From: Oceanospirillum sp048264105 | Lineage (GTDB): Bacteria; Pseudomonadota; Gammaproteobacteria; Pseudomonadales; Halomonadaceae | NCBI GenBank assembly: GCA_048264105.1 | Contig: JBLXDJ010000002.1 | Location: 124,001 to 188,000 of the forward strand | Direction: 5' to 3' | DNA length: 64,000 nucleotides | Shown: positions 45,041 through 54,129 of the stretch, in pieces | Layout: every line of letters starts with the position of its first letter | Numbering within the stretch: position 1 is the stretch's first letter | The notes under the pieces: model-generated | Seen by the model: only the letters and a program-made list of their open reading frames with translations | The model's database searches: none | Told to the model about the DNA's origin: nothing | Made by a program: the position numbers and the translations under genes

Positions 45041-45206
45041 AGGCCTGATCTTTTCAGAAGGCTTGGCCTTGTCTGAATGACAGGTTTGAGCGGCCGGATA
45101 TCTAACACCTTGTTTTGTCATCAAAAAGTTATTTGAAAGCACACCAAAGCGTGCTATCACTAAGGTATTCGATACGACAATAATAAAAGCAGCGAGGAGA
45201 GTCGCT

Positions 45207-45731
45207 ATGTCGCAACAACTGGTATTAACCCTGATCGGTGATGATAAGCCCGGTCTTGTGGAAAAAGTGTCTGAGACCATTGTTAAGCATCACGGTAACT
45301 GGCTGGAAAGCCGCATGTCACATCTGGCGGATAAGTTTGCCGGTATTCTGACCGTTGCTGTGGCCGACGATCAGGCGGATGCGCTGGTGGAAGATCTGGT
45401 GGCGCTGGAAAGTTTTGGCCTGACGGTTACTGCTGCTAAGGCAGGTGCTCATGTGGTGGCCGGTTCTACCGTGTCTCTGTCAGTCGTCGGCAACGACAAG
45501 CCGGGTATTGTGAAAGAGGTGTCTCAGGTGCTGAGTGGCTTGCAGGTAAACGTGAAAGAGCTGGATACCTGCTGCGAACCTGCGCCAATGAGTTCTGAAA
45601 TGCTGTTCAAAGCCGATATGGTACTGACCGTACCGGACAGTGTGACGCTGGCTCAGGTGGAAGAAGCGATTGAAGCGCTGGGCAGCGATCTGATGATTGA
45701 ATTTAACAGCGAAGATAAAGTGGCGGGTTAA
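45207..45731 (+). CDS. GcvR-like double ACT-domain regulator
   Basis: The 174-residue product has two ACT domains (about 1-80 and 88-170), each opening with a strand and DDKPGLVEK or NDKPGIVKE. This is the architecture of the glycine cleavage repressor GcvR, which binds glycine and antagonises GcvA. GAGGAG lies upstream of the ATG. No gcv gene is in the window, so the partner is unknown; other ACT-ACT proteins of this kind have no known function. It is monocistronic, with terminators after it. Confidence 0.85.
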   Translation: MSQQLVLTLIGDDKPGLVEKVSETIVKHHGNWLESRMSHLADKFAGILTVAVADDQADALVEDLVALESFGLTVTAAKAGAHVVAGSTVSLSVVGNDKPGIVKEVSQVLSGLQVNVKELDTCCEPAPMSSEMLFKADMVLTVPDSVTLAQVEEAIEALGSDLMIEFNSEDKVAG

Positions 45732-45761
45732 TGCCCCATCGATCATCCGACCTGATTAATA

Positions 45762-45826
45762 AAGGCAAATGATCTGAAAAGACAGACTACCTAAAAGGTG
45801 AACTCAGGTTTGCCTTTTTTTGTGCC
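45762..45826 (+). terminator. Terminator of the ACT-domain gene
   Basis: AAAGGCAAA (45762 onward) and TTTGCCTTT with a following T run (about 45809-45825) can form the outer stem of a long imperfect hairpin. Confidence 0.65.
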
Positions 45827-45854
45827 TGTCTTAAACAAACAGGAAGGCTGAAAC

Positions 45855-45893
45855 AAAAAAGCCGAAGGGTATTCTGAAAAGAAACCCTTCGGC
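45855..45893 (-). terminator. Rho-independent terminator of ahpF
   Basis: GCCGAAGGGT and ACCCTTCGGC are perfect arms (45861-45893). On the minus strand the hairpin is followed by six T (45860-45855). The ahpF stop is about 150 nt away. Confidence 0.85.
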
Positions 45894-46041
45894 AAAACAA
45901 TACGTTGCCTTTATTGACGCGGCCTGTCGTTCAGGAACAGACCACCGGATAGCAATAAAAAAGAGCAGCGTATTGGTTGGATCGTTATGAGCGAACCGGT
46001 GCTTTATGGCCGGATTCGCTCTTTATGACCGGATCAGCTCT

Positions 46042-47592
46042 TTATGATCGAATTAAATAATCAAAAGCACCCAGAGCGGCGGTAGCACCGGAGCCCATGG
46101 AGACAATGATCTGCTTGTACGGTGTGGTGGTGACATCACCTGCCGCAAACACACCGGCCATGCTGGTCTGGCCGTGGCTGTCGATCTCAATCTCACCACG
46201 GTTGCTCAGTTCCAGTGTTCCTTTCAGGAACTCGCTGTTCGGTACCAGACCGATCTGAACAAAGATGCCGTCCACGTTCACCGTATGTACTTCCTCGGTG
46301 GTGCGGTCCTGATAGGTCAGGCCGGTGACTTTATTGCCATCGCCCAACACCTCTGTCGTCATCGCTTCTTTGATGATGGTGATATTGGGCAGGGATTCTG
46401 CTTTTTTCACCAGTACATCATCGGCGCGCAGGGTGTCACTGAACTCCAGTACGGTAACGTGTTCTACGATACCGGCCAGGTCAATGGCGGCTTCGATACC
46501 GGAATTACCGCCACCGATGACCGCAACCGGCTTGCCTTTAAACAGCGGGCCATCACAGTGCGGGCAGAAGCAGACACCTTTCGCTTTATACTCGGCTTCA
46601 CCGGGTACATTCATCTCACGCCAGCGGGCACCGGTGGCCAGAATCACGGATTTGGCTTTCAGTACCGCACCGTTGGCCAGCTCGACCTCTTTCAGGCCAT
46701 CGGCATTTTCCCGCAGAGCAACCGCCTGCTGGGTTTTCATAATATCCACGTCGTACTCTTTAACGTGTTCTTCCAGCTGGGCCACCAGCTTGGGGCCTTC
46801 GGTGTAGGATACGGAGATAAAGTTCTCGATACCCACGGTATCGGCCACCTGACCGCCGAAGCGTTCAGCGACCACACCGGTACGGATGCCTTTACGGGCG
46901 GAGTAGATCGCCGAGGATGCCCCTGCCGGGCCACCGCCTACGACCAGTACATCGTAGGTTTCTTTATCGGCCAGTGCCGCAGCGGCTTTGGCGTCGGCCT
47001 CGTCGTCTACTTTGTTCAGAATTTCGGCCAGAGTCATCTTACCGTTACCGAAGGGCTCGCCGTTCAGGTAGACGGAAGGCACGGCCATGATCTCACGCTC
47101 TTTCACTTCATCCTGAAACACGCCGCCGTCGATCATGGTTGCGGTGATATTCGGGTTCAGGATCGCCATCAGGTTAACCGCCTGAACGACATCCGGGCAG
47201 TTGTGGCAGGAGAGGGAGACGTAAACTTCAAAATTCAGTTCGCGGGTCAGGCCTTTCGCCTGTTCCTGCAGAGATACCTCTTCTTTTGACGGGTAGCCAC
47301 CAGCCTGCAGCAACGCCAGAACCAGAGAGGTAAACTCATGGCCCATAGGGATACCGGCAAAGGTCACACGGCCTTTCTCGCCCTGGGGCGCGACGACCAT
47401 CTGGGGGGCACGACCGGTTGGAGTTTCATCAACCGTCAGAGAAATCTTGTCATTCAGGCCTTCAATTTCGCGGGCCAGTTCCAGCAATTCATCGGATTTT
47501 GCTGTGCCGTTTACGGATACCGTCAACTCGATCGGATTAACGAGGCGTTGCAGATAGGCATCCAGCTGTTGTTTCAGATTCGCTTCAAGCAT
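46042..47592 (-). CDS. ahpF: Alkyl hydroperoxide reductase subunit F
   Basis: The 516-residue flavoenzyme transfers electrons from NADH to AhpC. The N-terminal double-thioredoxin-like part contains the CHNC pair (in LSCHNCPDV). FAD and NAD domains follow, with GGGPAGASSA and GGGNSGIEAA and the redox disulfide CPHC (in CFCPHCDGP), ending in the FAAGDVT motif. Length matches the enterobacterial protein. ATG at 47592 is preferred over the in-frame GTG at 47607. It is downstream of ahpC with a long, hairpin-rich gap. Confidence 0.97.
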   Translation of the reverse strand: MLEANLKQQLDAYLQRLVNPIELTVSVNGTAKSDELLELAREIEGLNDKISLTVDETPTGRAPQMVVAPQGEKGRVTFAGIPMGHEFTSLVLALLQAGGYPSKEEVSLQEQAKGLTRELNFEVYVSLSCHNCPDVVQAVNLMAILNPNITATMIDGGVFQDEVKEREIMAVPSVYLNGEPFGNGKMTLAEILNKVDDEADAKAAAALADKETYDVLVVGGGPAGASSAIYSARKGIRTGVVAERFGGQVADTVGIENFISVSYTEGPKLVAQLEEHVKEYDVDIMKTQQAVALRENADGLKEVELANGAVLKAKSVILATGARWREMNVPGEAEYKAKGVCFCPHCDGPLFKGKPVAVIGGGNSGIEAAIDLAGIVEHVTVLEFSDTLRADDVLVKKAESLPNITIIKEAMTTEVLGDGNKVTGLTYQDRTTEEVHTVNVDGIFVQIGLVPNSEFLKGTLELSNRGEIEIDSHGQTSMAGVFAAGDVTTTPYKQIIVSMGSGATAALGAFDYLIRS

Positions 47593-47773
47593 GGTTATTT
47601 CACCCACTTAGTTAAAAAGTTATCCGTCTTGTTTAAGGTAATCCGCTCTGTTGTCCGGGCTGATCGTATCGCCTGTCAGGCGAATTTCAGATACAGCGGT
47701 GCCGACGTCTGCTTGTGATGCTTAAAGCAAACCGGCGTGATACAGAACAGGGTTAAACAGGGTGTGACGTTGA

Positions 47774-47827
47774 CCTGAAGTGATTCAGGCTGTGGCTCTC
47801 AGAACCTGACGGTGGGCAGGTTCTGAG
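47774..47827 (-). promoter_or_regulatory. Two hairpins between ahpC and ahpF
   Basis: CTCAGAACCTG/CAGGTTCTGAG (47798-47827) is a perfect 11-bp stem with an 8-nt loop. CCTGAA-GTGA-TTCAGG (47774-47789) is a second stem. Neither has a T tract. They may trim or stabilise the ahpC message, or attenuate entry into ahpF, giving more AhpC than AhpF. Confidence 0.5.
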
Positions 47828-47883
47828 GGAGATGGGGGGGCGGTGTGACCTCCCATGATCCGCGCATTGGGGAGCAGGATGGC

Positions 47884-48450
47884 TTAGATTTTGCCAACCA
47901 GATCCAGAGAAGGAGCCAGAGTCGCTTCACCTTCTTTCCACTTCGCAGGGCAAACTTCACCCGGGTGTGCTGCTACATACTGAGCGGCTTTGATCTTACG
48001 CAGCAGGTCGTCAGCGTCACGGCCGATACCTTCAGCAGTGATTTCCATCGCCTGGATCACGCCTTCAGGATCGATAACGAAAGTGGCGCGGTCTGCCAGA
48101 CCCATACCTTCACGCATAACACCGAAGTTGTTGGTGATGTTGCCGGACTGGTCGCCAACCATGTAGTAGTTGATCTTACCGATTGTTTCAGAGCTGTCGT
48201 GCCATGCTTTGTGAGTGAAGTGAGTGTCAGTGGATACTGAGAACACTTCTACGCCCATTTTCTGCAGCTCTTCGTATTTGTCTGCAACGTCACCCAGCTC
48301 AGTCGGGCAAACGAAAGTGAAGTCAGCAGGGTAGAAGAAGAATACCGCCCACTTGCCTTTCACATCGGCTTCAGTGATCTCTACGAATTCACCCTGTTTG
48401 AAAGCGGTTGCAGCAAATGGCTTGATTTCAGTGTTGATTGCTTGTGGCAT
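47884..48450 (-). CDS. ahpC: Alkyl hydroperoxide reductase subunit C (peroxiredoxin)
   Basis: The 188-residue 2-Cys peroxiredoxin reduces hydrogen peroxide, organic peroxides and peroxynitrite. The peroxidatic Cys is C48 in FTFVCPTE and the resolving Cys is C167 in GEVCPAKW. AGGAG lies at correct spacing before the ATG at 48450; a longer in-frame extension upstream is not coding. An OxyR-like palindrome about 150 nt upstream suggests peroxide control. Confidence 0.98.
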   Translation of the reverse strand: MPQAINTEIKPFAATAFKQGEFVEITEADVKGKWAVFFFYPADFTFVCPTELGDVADKYEELQKMGVEVFSVSTDTHFTHKAWHDSSETIGKINYYMVGDQSGNITNNFGVMREGMGLADRATFVIDPEGVIQAMEITAEGIGRDADDLLRKIKAAQYVAAHPGEVCPAKWKEGEATLAPSLDLVGKI

Positions 48451-48596
48451 CTTAGTGCTCCTGATTTTCATTAAAAAGCTGGTTAAACAACTTAATTCTG
48501 TGAAAAGAGCCTGCTTTGTTGAGCCCCTTTCTTTGAAGTCAGGAGAAGTATAGGACGGGTCATCAGGATGAGATAATTGATTAGACAGATAGTTTT

Positions 48597-48613
48597 GATA
48601 GGTACTGCCTATC
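48597..48613. promoter_or_regulatory. OxyR-like half site upstream of ahpC
   Basis: GATAGGTACTGCCTATC contains ATAG-N7-CTAT within a perfect palindrome GATAGG-N5-CCTATC. It matches one half of the four-part OxyR consensus; the second half is not obvious. Confidence 0.5.
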
Positions 48614-48712
48614 AATAGAGGGCGTCCGGCAGATGGTTTTCCGATGATCGGGTTTGATGTTTGACGGGAGAGAGGGCTTGAATGAAGGGAAGGCATAAAT
48701 GAAGAGCGATAT

Positions 48713-48737
48713 CGCAGCCTGCTCAGGGCAGGCTGCG
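48713..48737 (-). terminator. Hairpin after the GGDEF gene
   Basis: CGCAGCCTG and CAGGCTGCG pair perfectly around a 7-nt loop, 2 nt beyond the stop codon. There is no clear U tract on the minus strand, so it is a weak or rho-assisted terminator. Confidence 0.45.
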
Positions 48738-48739
48738 TT

Positions 48740-50413
48740 TCAGCTGTATTGCGGTAAGGTCGGGGCGGCGATGGTCTGGTTGCGGCCCTCATCTTTAGCC
48801 TGATACAGGGCGTCATCAGCCTTCTGAATTAACAGGTCGATGGAGCTGTCACTGTCCGGCTGAATCACGGCAACACCCAGACTCAGGGTAATGATGCCGT
48901 GGCTGGATTCCGGATGGCTCAGCTTCTGATCCATAATCGCTTTCCGCAGAGTTTCTGCCCGCTCAAATATCTGCTCCTGAGTGACATTGGACTGCAGCAG
49001 AATAAACTCTTCACCACCATAGCGTCCCAGCAGCGTATCCGGCCACCGCTGGGTGGTTTCTTGCAGGGTTGAGGCAACACGCTTCAGGCATTCATCGCCG
49101 GCGAGGTGACCAAAGTGATCGTTGTAGGCTTTGAAGCTGTCGATGTCACACATAATCAGTGCCAGAGGCTGCCTCAGATTCAGACACATCTGCCAGTGAT
49201 CCTGCAGTTTCTGATCAAAGTAGCGGCGGTTAGCGACTTCCGTCAGGGGGTCGGTTTCACTCAGTACCAGCAGTTGGCGGTTCAGTTTACGCAGCTGCTG
49301 GTTTGCCAGCTCGGTCTCTTCCTGCGCCAGATTAAGCCGCTGTTCTGCTGTGTTGCGGGCATTTACAAAGACTTCAAAGGCCTGACCGATAACGGCGATC
49401 TCGTCCTCTCCCTCGGTGGGAATCGCTCTGGGCTGACCGTTTACATGGGCGCTCATCGTATCGCTCAGGTGGTCAAGGCGTTCCACCAGTTTGCGACGGA
49501 TAAACACCACCATCGTCAGAATACTCAGCAGAAAAATAACACTGAAAACACCAACCATGATGAAGGCTTTCTGAGCCGACTGTTCATAATGGCGTGCTGC
49601 GGTGTGTGCGGTTTTTTTCAGGCTCTGAAAATAGTTGTAGCTACTGGTGGTCAGTCGCTGGGAGTAGAGTCGGGCTTCCCGCGCAGAGGCCAGCGTTGCT
49701 CTGTGGCTCTGAATCAGAGGCTTACGCAGTGCAAAGGTACGGCTGACAAGAGATTCCAGCTGTTTTTTCAGTTCGGGCGCACCGGTGATCTGATTCAGAT
49801 AGCCTGTGGCAGCATTGTCCAGACGATACAGCTGACCATTTTTCTCGGCTTTCAGAGCGATCAGGCTGGTATTGATAATCTGCTGGCTGAGCATCTGAGT
49901 CTGCTGATCCGGCAAGTTGAACAGTGACGCACTGACCTGCTGCAGTTCAGATAACAGATCTTCCTCCTGCTCCATCAGTTTGCGCTCTTCGTCCATGCGC
50001 TGAGACAGTTTTTCAAGACTGGCAAAGTAGGGTGTCTGCCAGAGATCAATCTCGTCAAGATAGCCCTGTTCTTCATCATTGGTGGCGGTCAGTTGTTTGC
50101 GTACATAGCGATAAAGATCCACCAGATCCTGATCGATCGCGCCTTCCTTGGACACACTACGGTTGGTGCTGAGAATACTCTCAAAGGTCTGCGCGGCGAT
50201 CACTTCGGCATCACGGGAAAGTTCTGCCGCCGTCAGTGCGCGCTCATAATGCAGGCCGCTGAGCTCTTTCAGTCCCTCTGTCTGTTGCAGAAGCGCCTGA
50301 ATACTCATAGCTGCCATCACGAGATAAAGCAACAGACCTGCCGCCAGAAACAGCGTCAGTCTGAAGCCGATACTCTTGATCAGTTTGTTGGAAAAACCGC
50401 TAAAACGATTCAT
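48740..50413 (-). CDS. Membrane diguanylate cyclase paired with a binding protein
   Basis: The 557-residue product has a helix (about 14-40), a long, mostly helical periplasmic region (about 45-270), a second helix (about 275-300), a HAMP-like segment and a GGDEF domain with intact GGEEF (RYGGEEF). An RWPD sequence lies before it, one residue further away than the usual inhibitory site. The helical-bundle sensor is of the kind that docks periplasmic binding proteins (compare TorS and MbaA). The gene encoding such a protein lies 50 nt upstream in the same operon. The start could also be GTG at 50425; the ribosome site is weak for both. Confidence 0.9.
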   Translation of the reverse strand: MNRFSGFSNKLIKSIGFRLTLFLAAGLLLYLVMAAMSIQALLQQTEGLKELSGLHYERALTAAELSRDAEVIAAQTFESILSTNRSVSKEGAIDQDLVDLYRYVRKQLTATNDEEQGYLDEIDLWQTPYFASLEKLSQRMDEERKLMEQEEDLLSELQQVSASLFNLPDQQTQMLSQQIINTSLIALKAEKNGQLYRLDNAATGYLNQITGAPELKKQLESLVSRTFALRKPLIQSHRATLASAREARLYSQRLTTSSYNYFQSLKKTAHTAARHYEQSAQKAFIMVGVFSVIFLLSILTMVVFIRRKLVERLDHLSDTMSAHVNGQPRAIPTEGEDEIAVIGQAFEVFVNARNTAEQRLNLAQEETELANQQLRKLNRQLLVLSETDPLTEVANRRYFDQKLQDHWQMCLNLRQPLALIMCDIDSFKAYNDHFGHLAGDECLKRVASTLQETTQRWPDTLLGRYGGEEFILLQSNVTQEQIFERAETLRKAIMDQKLSHPESSHGIITLSLGVAVIQPDSDSSIDLLIQKADDALYQAKDEGRNQTIAAPTLPQYS

Positions 50414-50463
50414 AGATGAGCTCACAATCTGGTATAAAACCGATGATTTACTGAATCGATTTG

Positions 50464-51537
50464 CTATTTAAACGGTGGTGCGAACAAGGCGCCGCCCTGA
50501 TTCCAAAGACGGTTCAGTCCCCGTTCCATATTAATGGGGGTACCCAGTCCAAAATGACGGTTGTAGATCTCGCCGTAGTTACCCACAGACTTAATAATGC
50601 GGTAAGCCCACTTCTGATCCAGCCCCAGCTGGCTGCCGATATCACCGGTTTCACCCAGCAGGTTCAGTACTTCCACATCTTTGGTGTTTTTCAGTACCTG
50701 ATCGATATTGGCAGCGGTGATGCCTTTCTCTTCCGCCAGAATAACGGCGTGTACCACCGAGCGGATAATCCGTGACCATTCCGGGTCATCATTACGGACT
50801 TTAGGGCCGATAGGCTCCCGGGAGATCATCTCAGGTAACACGATATAGTCTTTCGGGTTGTCGGCGCGGTTGGCACGGTTCGTCGCCAGATTCATACGGT
50901 CAGCGGTGTAAGCATCACAGCTGCCCCGGAAAAAACTGTCGCCATTGGCAAAAATAATGTCAGCCTGGTAACCACGGGCGCGGAAGGTATCCACCAGATT
51001 GTTATGGGTGGTGGTGTTAGCGGTCACACAGATACGTTTGCCCTGCAGGTCGGAGAGCTGACGAATGCCTGACTTTTTCCGCACCATAAAGCCCTGGCCG
51101 TCCAGCAGGTAGATAGCCGGAAATTCAACCTGATAGGTGTTTTCACGCCCCAGCGTCCAGGTGGAGCTGTACATCACGACATCGGTCTTTTTTTCCATCA
51201 GCGTGGTGAAGCGGGTTTTTGCGCCGACCTCGATAAAGCTGACAAACTCGGGATTGCCCAGAACCGCAGCCGCTGTTGCCCGGCAGAAGTCGACATAAAA
51301 ACCTTCCCAGCGCCCCTGATCGTTAATGGCACTGCGTCCCGGATCATCGGGAAATACACCGCAGTCGAGATCGCCTTTTTTTATGACATCATCTTTGGTT
51401 CCGGCATAGGTCGTCGCGCTGAAAAGCAGCGTGCCTGAAAGCAGAGCTAAAGCCAGTTTACGGGTAGGTGAAAGCGTCTGAGCTGATGAGCTGTTATCGG
51501 AAGCTGAGGGAAAAAGAGCTGAAAAGATTTTTAGCAT
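50464..51537 (-). CDS. Periplasmic amino-acid-type binding protein
   Basis: The 357-residue product has a signal region ending near TYAGT, then a family 3 solute-binding fold of the AapJ/BztA general amino acid type (CGVFPDDPGRS, GFYVDFCRA, a conserved CVTANTTTHNN segment). The transporter genes normally downstream (permeases and ATPase) are absent. The next gene is a membrane GGDEF protein 50 nt away, so a sensing role is more likely than transport. ATG at 51537 keeps a GAGG site; the ATG at 51561 lacks one. Confidence 0.88.
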   Translation of the reverse strand: MLKIFSALFPSASDNSSSAQTLSPTRKLALALLSGTLLFSATTYAGTKDDVIKKGDLDCGVFPDDPGRSAINDQGRWEGFYVDFCRATAAAVLGNPEFVSFIEVGAKTRFTTLMEKKTDVVMYSSTWTLGRENTYQVEFPAIYLLDGQGFMVRKKSGIRQLSDLQGKRICVTANTTTHNNLVDTFRARGYQADIIFANGDSFFRGSCDAYTADRMNLATNRANRADNPKDYIVLPEMISREPIGPKVRNDDPEWSRIIRSVVHAVILAEEKGITAANIDQVLKNTKDVEVLNLLGETGDIGSQLGLDQKWAYRIIKSVGNYGEIYNRHFGLGTPINMERGLNRLWNQGGALFAPPFK

Positions 51538-51817
51538 TATTACAGTATCCTCAAAACCCATCCGGACAGGCCATCAATATGGTTGATGGTGAATATACCT
51601 GACAGAAGATGAGTGTGTTTTTTATTGTCGTCGATTTTTTTTATGGGGTACCGGCAGTGTAGCTACAGTATATAGATTTTAAATGTCAGTTTTAGATCTG
51701 AGGCAGAAAAACATAAAGTATTTACACTTTTTTTGGATTCTGTGCCTGTTATTTTGCCTCAGAGTCTGTTGCTGCAGATCTGGTTGCCGCCCGCTGCCTG
51801 ATTAAGGAATCTACGTC

Positions 51818-52720
51818 TTATCTTAGATGAGAATCTTGGGAAAGGTTCGTGACGTCTCCGATGGATTCCACCAGATAATCAACCAGTAAGCGTACTTTGG
51901 GTGAGAGAAGCCGGTTTTGCGGATACAGCGCCCAGATCCCTTCATCCTGAGGCTGATAGGCATTCAGTAAGCTGACCAGTTGCCCCTTCTTCAGCGCATC
52001 GTCGACGTAGTAGTCCGGCAGTTGTGCGATACCCAACCCCTTAAGTGCCGCATCAAGCAGAGCGTGGCCGCTATTGCAGCGGATACGTCCCTGAACCCGC
52101 AGATTTCGCTCCTGCCCCTGAAAAAGAAAACGCCAGTAATCCAGCGTGCCCTGCAGACAGCGGTGGTGGCTGATTTCTGACAGTGTATGAGGTTCGCCAA
52201 AACGCTCAAGATAGGCGGGAGAGGCACAGACATACAGACGGCGGCTGGTGAGTTTTCGGGCGATCATGCTGGAATCGCTCAGCTGCCCCATTCTGATTGC
52301 TAGATCAAACCCCTCGGTGACCAGATCCATGGTTTGGTTGGTCAGATGGCACTGGAGCTCAAGATCGGGGTAGCGCTGCATAAAATTGTTCAGCAGGGGA
52401 GCGATATGGCTTTCGCCATAGGCGACAGGCGCTGTGATTCTGAGTTTGCCTCTGGGACTTGATTGCAGGTCGGTCAGTACCCGCTCGGCATCATCCAGTG
52501 CATCCATAATCTGTCGGCAGTGGGGGTAAAAAATCTGTCCCGCTTCAGTGGCGGAAACCTTTCGGGTTGTCCGGTAGAACAACTTGCTGCCCAGGCGTTG
52601 TTCCAGCTGACTGATCTGACGGCTGACCTGAGCCGTGGAGCAGTTCAGCTGCGCTGATGCTTTGGTAAAGCTGCCGCTTTCGTAGACGGCGACAAATTCA
52701 TTGATACCTTCCCAGTTCAT
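51818..52720 (-). CDS. LysR-family transcriptional regulator
   Basis: The 300-residue product has a typical N-terminal HTH (FVAVYESGSFTKASAQLNCS) and a substrate-binding domain of the CrgA/YhaJ-like subgroup (PRGKLRITAPVAYGESHIAPLL). It is divergent from frmA with 190 nt between, so it may regulate formaldehyde oxidation. FrmR, the usual regulator in enterobacteria, is a different family and is not present here. Confidence 0.9.
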   Translation of the reverse strand: MNWEGINEFVAVYESGSFTKASAQLNCSTAQVSRQISQLEQRLGSKLFYRTTRKVSATEAGQIFYPHCRQIMDALDDAERVLTDLQSSPRGKLRITAPVAYGESHIAPLLNNFMQRYPDLELQCHLTNQTMDLVTEGFDLAIRMGQLSDSSMIARKLTSRRLYVCASPAYLERFGEPHTLSEISHHRCLQGTLDYWRFLFQGQERNLRVQGRIRCNSGHALLDAALKGLGIAQLPDYYVDDALKKGQLVSLLNAYQPQDEGIWALYPQNRLLSPKVRLLVDYLVESIGDVTNLSQDSHLR

Positions 52721-52910
52721 GCCTTTTCCGATGCCGCTGAAGATGAATGATTATTACTGTAGTGCAAAAGTCATTTTATATTTAAGGTCATTATCGCTTT
52801 TCGGGTAACGGAATACACTTGCGCCATCGGTTTTACAAACCAGAATTCTTAATCTGAGCTATTACTGAGTAACGCAGTGCGTTGCTTACAGCCATTATCC
52901 GGAGAGTGTT

Positions 52911-54035
52911 ATGACTCAGCCTATGATCAAATCCCGTGCCGCCATCGCCTGGGGCCCGAACCAGCCGCTGTCTGTTGAAGAAGTCGATGTCATGCCACCA
53001 CAGAAAGGTGAAGTGCTGGTCAGAATTATCGCCACCGGTGTGTGTCATACCGACGCCTTCACCTTGTCCGGTGATGATCCGGAAGGTATCTTCCCGGCGA
53101 TTCTGGGTCACGAAGGTGGCGGTATCGTTGAAGCCGTAGGCGAAGGCGTGACCAGCCTGCAGGTGGGCGACCATGTGATTCCGCTGTACACCGCTGAGTG
53201 TGGCGAGTGTAAGTTCTGCAAATCCGGCAAAACCAACCTGTGTCAGGCGGTACGTGAAACTCAGGGTAAAGGCCTGATGCCGGACGGCACCACTCGTTTC
53301 TATAAAGATGGTCAGCCGATTTTCCATTACATGGGCTGTTCTACCTTCTCGGAATACACCGTACTGCCGGAAATCTCGTTGGCGAAAGTTAACAAAGAAG
53401 CACCGCTGGAAGAGATCTGTCTGCTGGGTTGCGGTGTGACCACCGGCATGGGGGCTGTGATGAATACCGCCAAGGTGGAAGAGGGCGCAACCGTCGCCAT
53501 CTTCGGGCTGGGTGGTATCGGTCTGTCGGCGATCATTGGTGCCACCATGGCCAAAGCCAGCCGTATTGTGGCGATCGATATTAACGAGTCCAAGTTTGAG
53601 CTGGCGAAGAAACTGGGTGCGACTGACTGCATCAATCCGAAAGATTACGACAAGCCGATTCAGGACGTGATTGTTGAGCTGACCGATGGCGGTGTGGATT
53701 ACTCCTTCGAGTGTATCGGTAATGTTGATGTGATGCGCTCTGCACTGGAGTGCTGCCACAAGGGTTGGGGCGAGTCTGTGATTATCGGTGTCGCTGGTGC
53801 CGGTCAGGAGATCTCTACCCGTCCGTTCCAGCTGGTGACCGGCCGCGTATGGCGGGGTTCTGCTTTTGGTGGTGTTAAAGGCCGTTCTGAACTGCCGGGC
53901 ATTGTGGAAGATTATCTGGCGGGTAAGTTTGCCCTGAATGATTTTATTACCCACACCCTGCCGCTGGAGCAGATCAACGAAGCCTTTGACCTGATGCACG
54001 AAGGTAAGTCGATCCGTAGCGTTATTCACTACTGA
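52911..54035 (+). CDS. frmA: S-(hydroxymethyl)glutathione dehydrogenase (class III alcohol dehydrogenase)
   Basis: The 374-residue zinc enzyme oxidises the glutathione adduct of formaldehyde using NAD+, and also reduces S-nitrosoglutathione. Catalytic-zinc ligands are C45 and H67; the structural-zinc cysteines are C97, C100, C103 and C111. The coenzyme motif GLGGIGLSAI is present. Length and sequence are typical of class III. GGAGA precedes the ATG. It is followed by frmB, the next step of the pathway. Confidence 0.96.
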   Translation: MTQPMIKSRAAIAWGPNQPLSVEEVDVMPPQKGEVLVRIIATGVCHTDAFTLSGDDPEGIFPAILGHEGGGIVEAVGEGVTSLQVGDHVIPLYTAECGECKFCKSGKTNLCQAVRETQGKGLMPDGTTRFYKDGQPIFHYMGCSTFSEYTVLPEISLAKVNKEAPLEEICLLGCGVTTGMGAVMNTAKVEEGATVAIFGLGGIGLSAIIGATMAKASRIVAIDINESKFELAKKLGATDCINPKDYDKPIQDVIVELTDGGVDYSFECIGNVDVMRSALECCHKGWGESVIIGVAGAGQEISTRPFQLVTGRVWRGSAFGGVKGRSELPGIVEDYLAGKFALNDFITHTLPLEQINEAFDLMHEGKSIRSVIHY

Positions 54036-54129
54036 GATATCTGATCGCCGGGCTGTGTTTTCCTCAGTCCGGCTTTATCCGTTAACGCTTTTATCAATGA
54101 AGCGTCATATACCTCAGCAGGAGACGATT

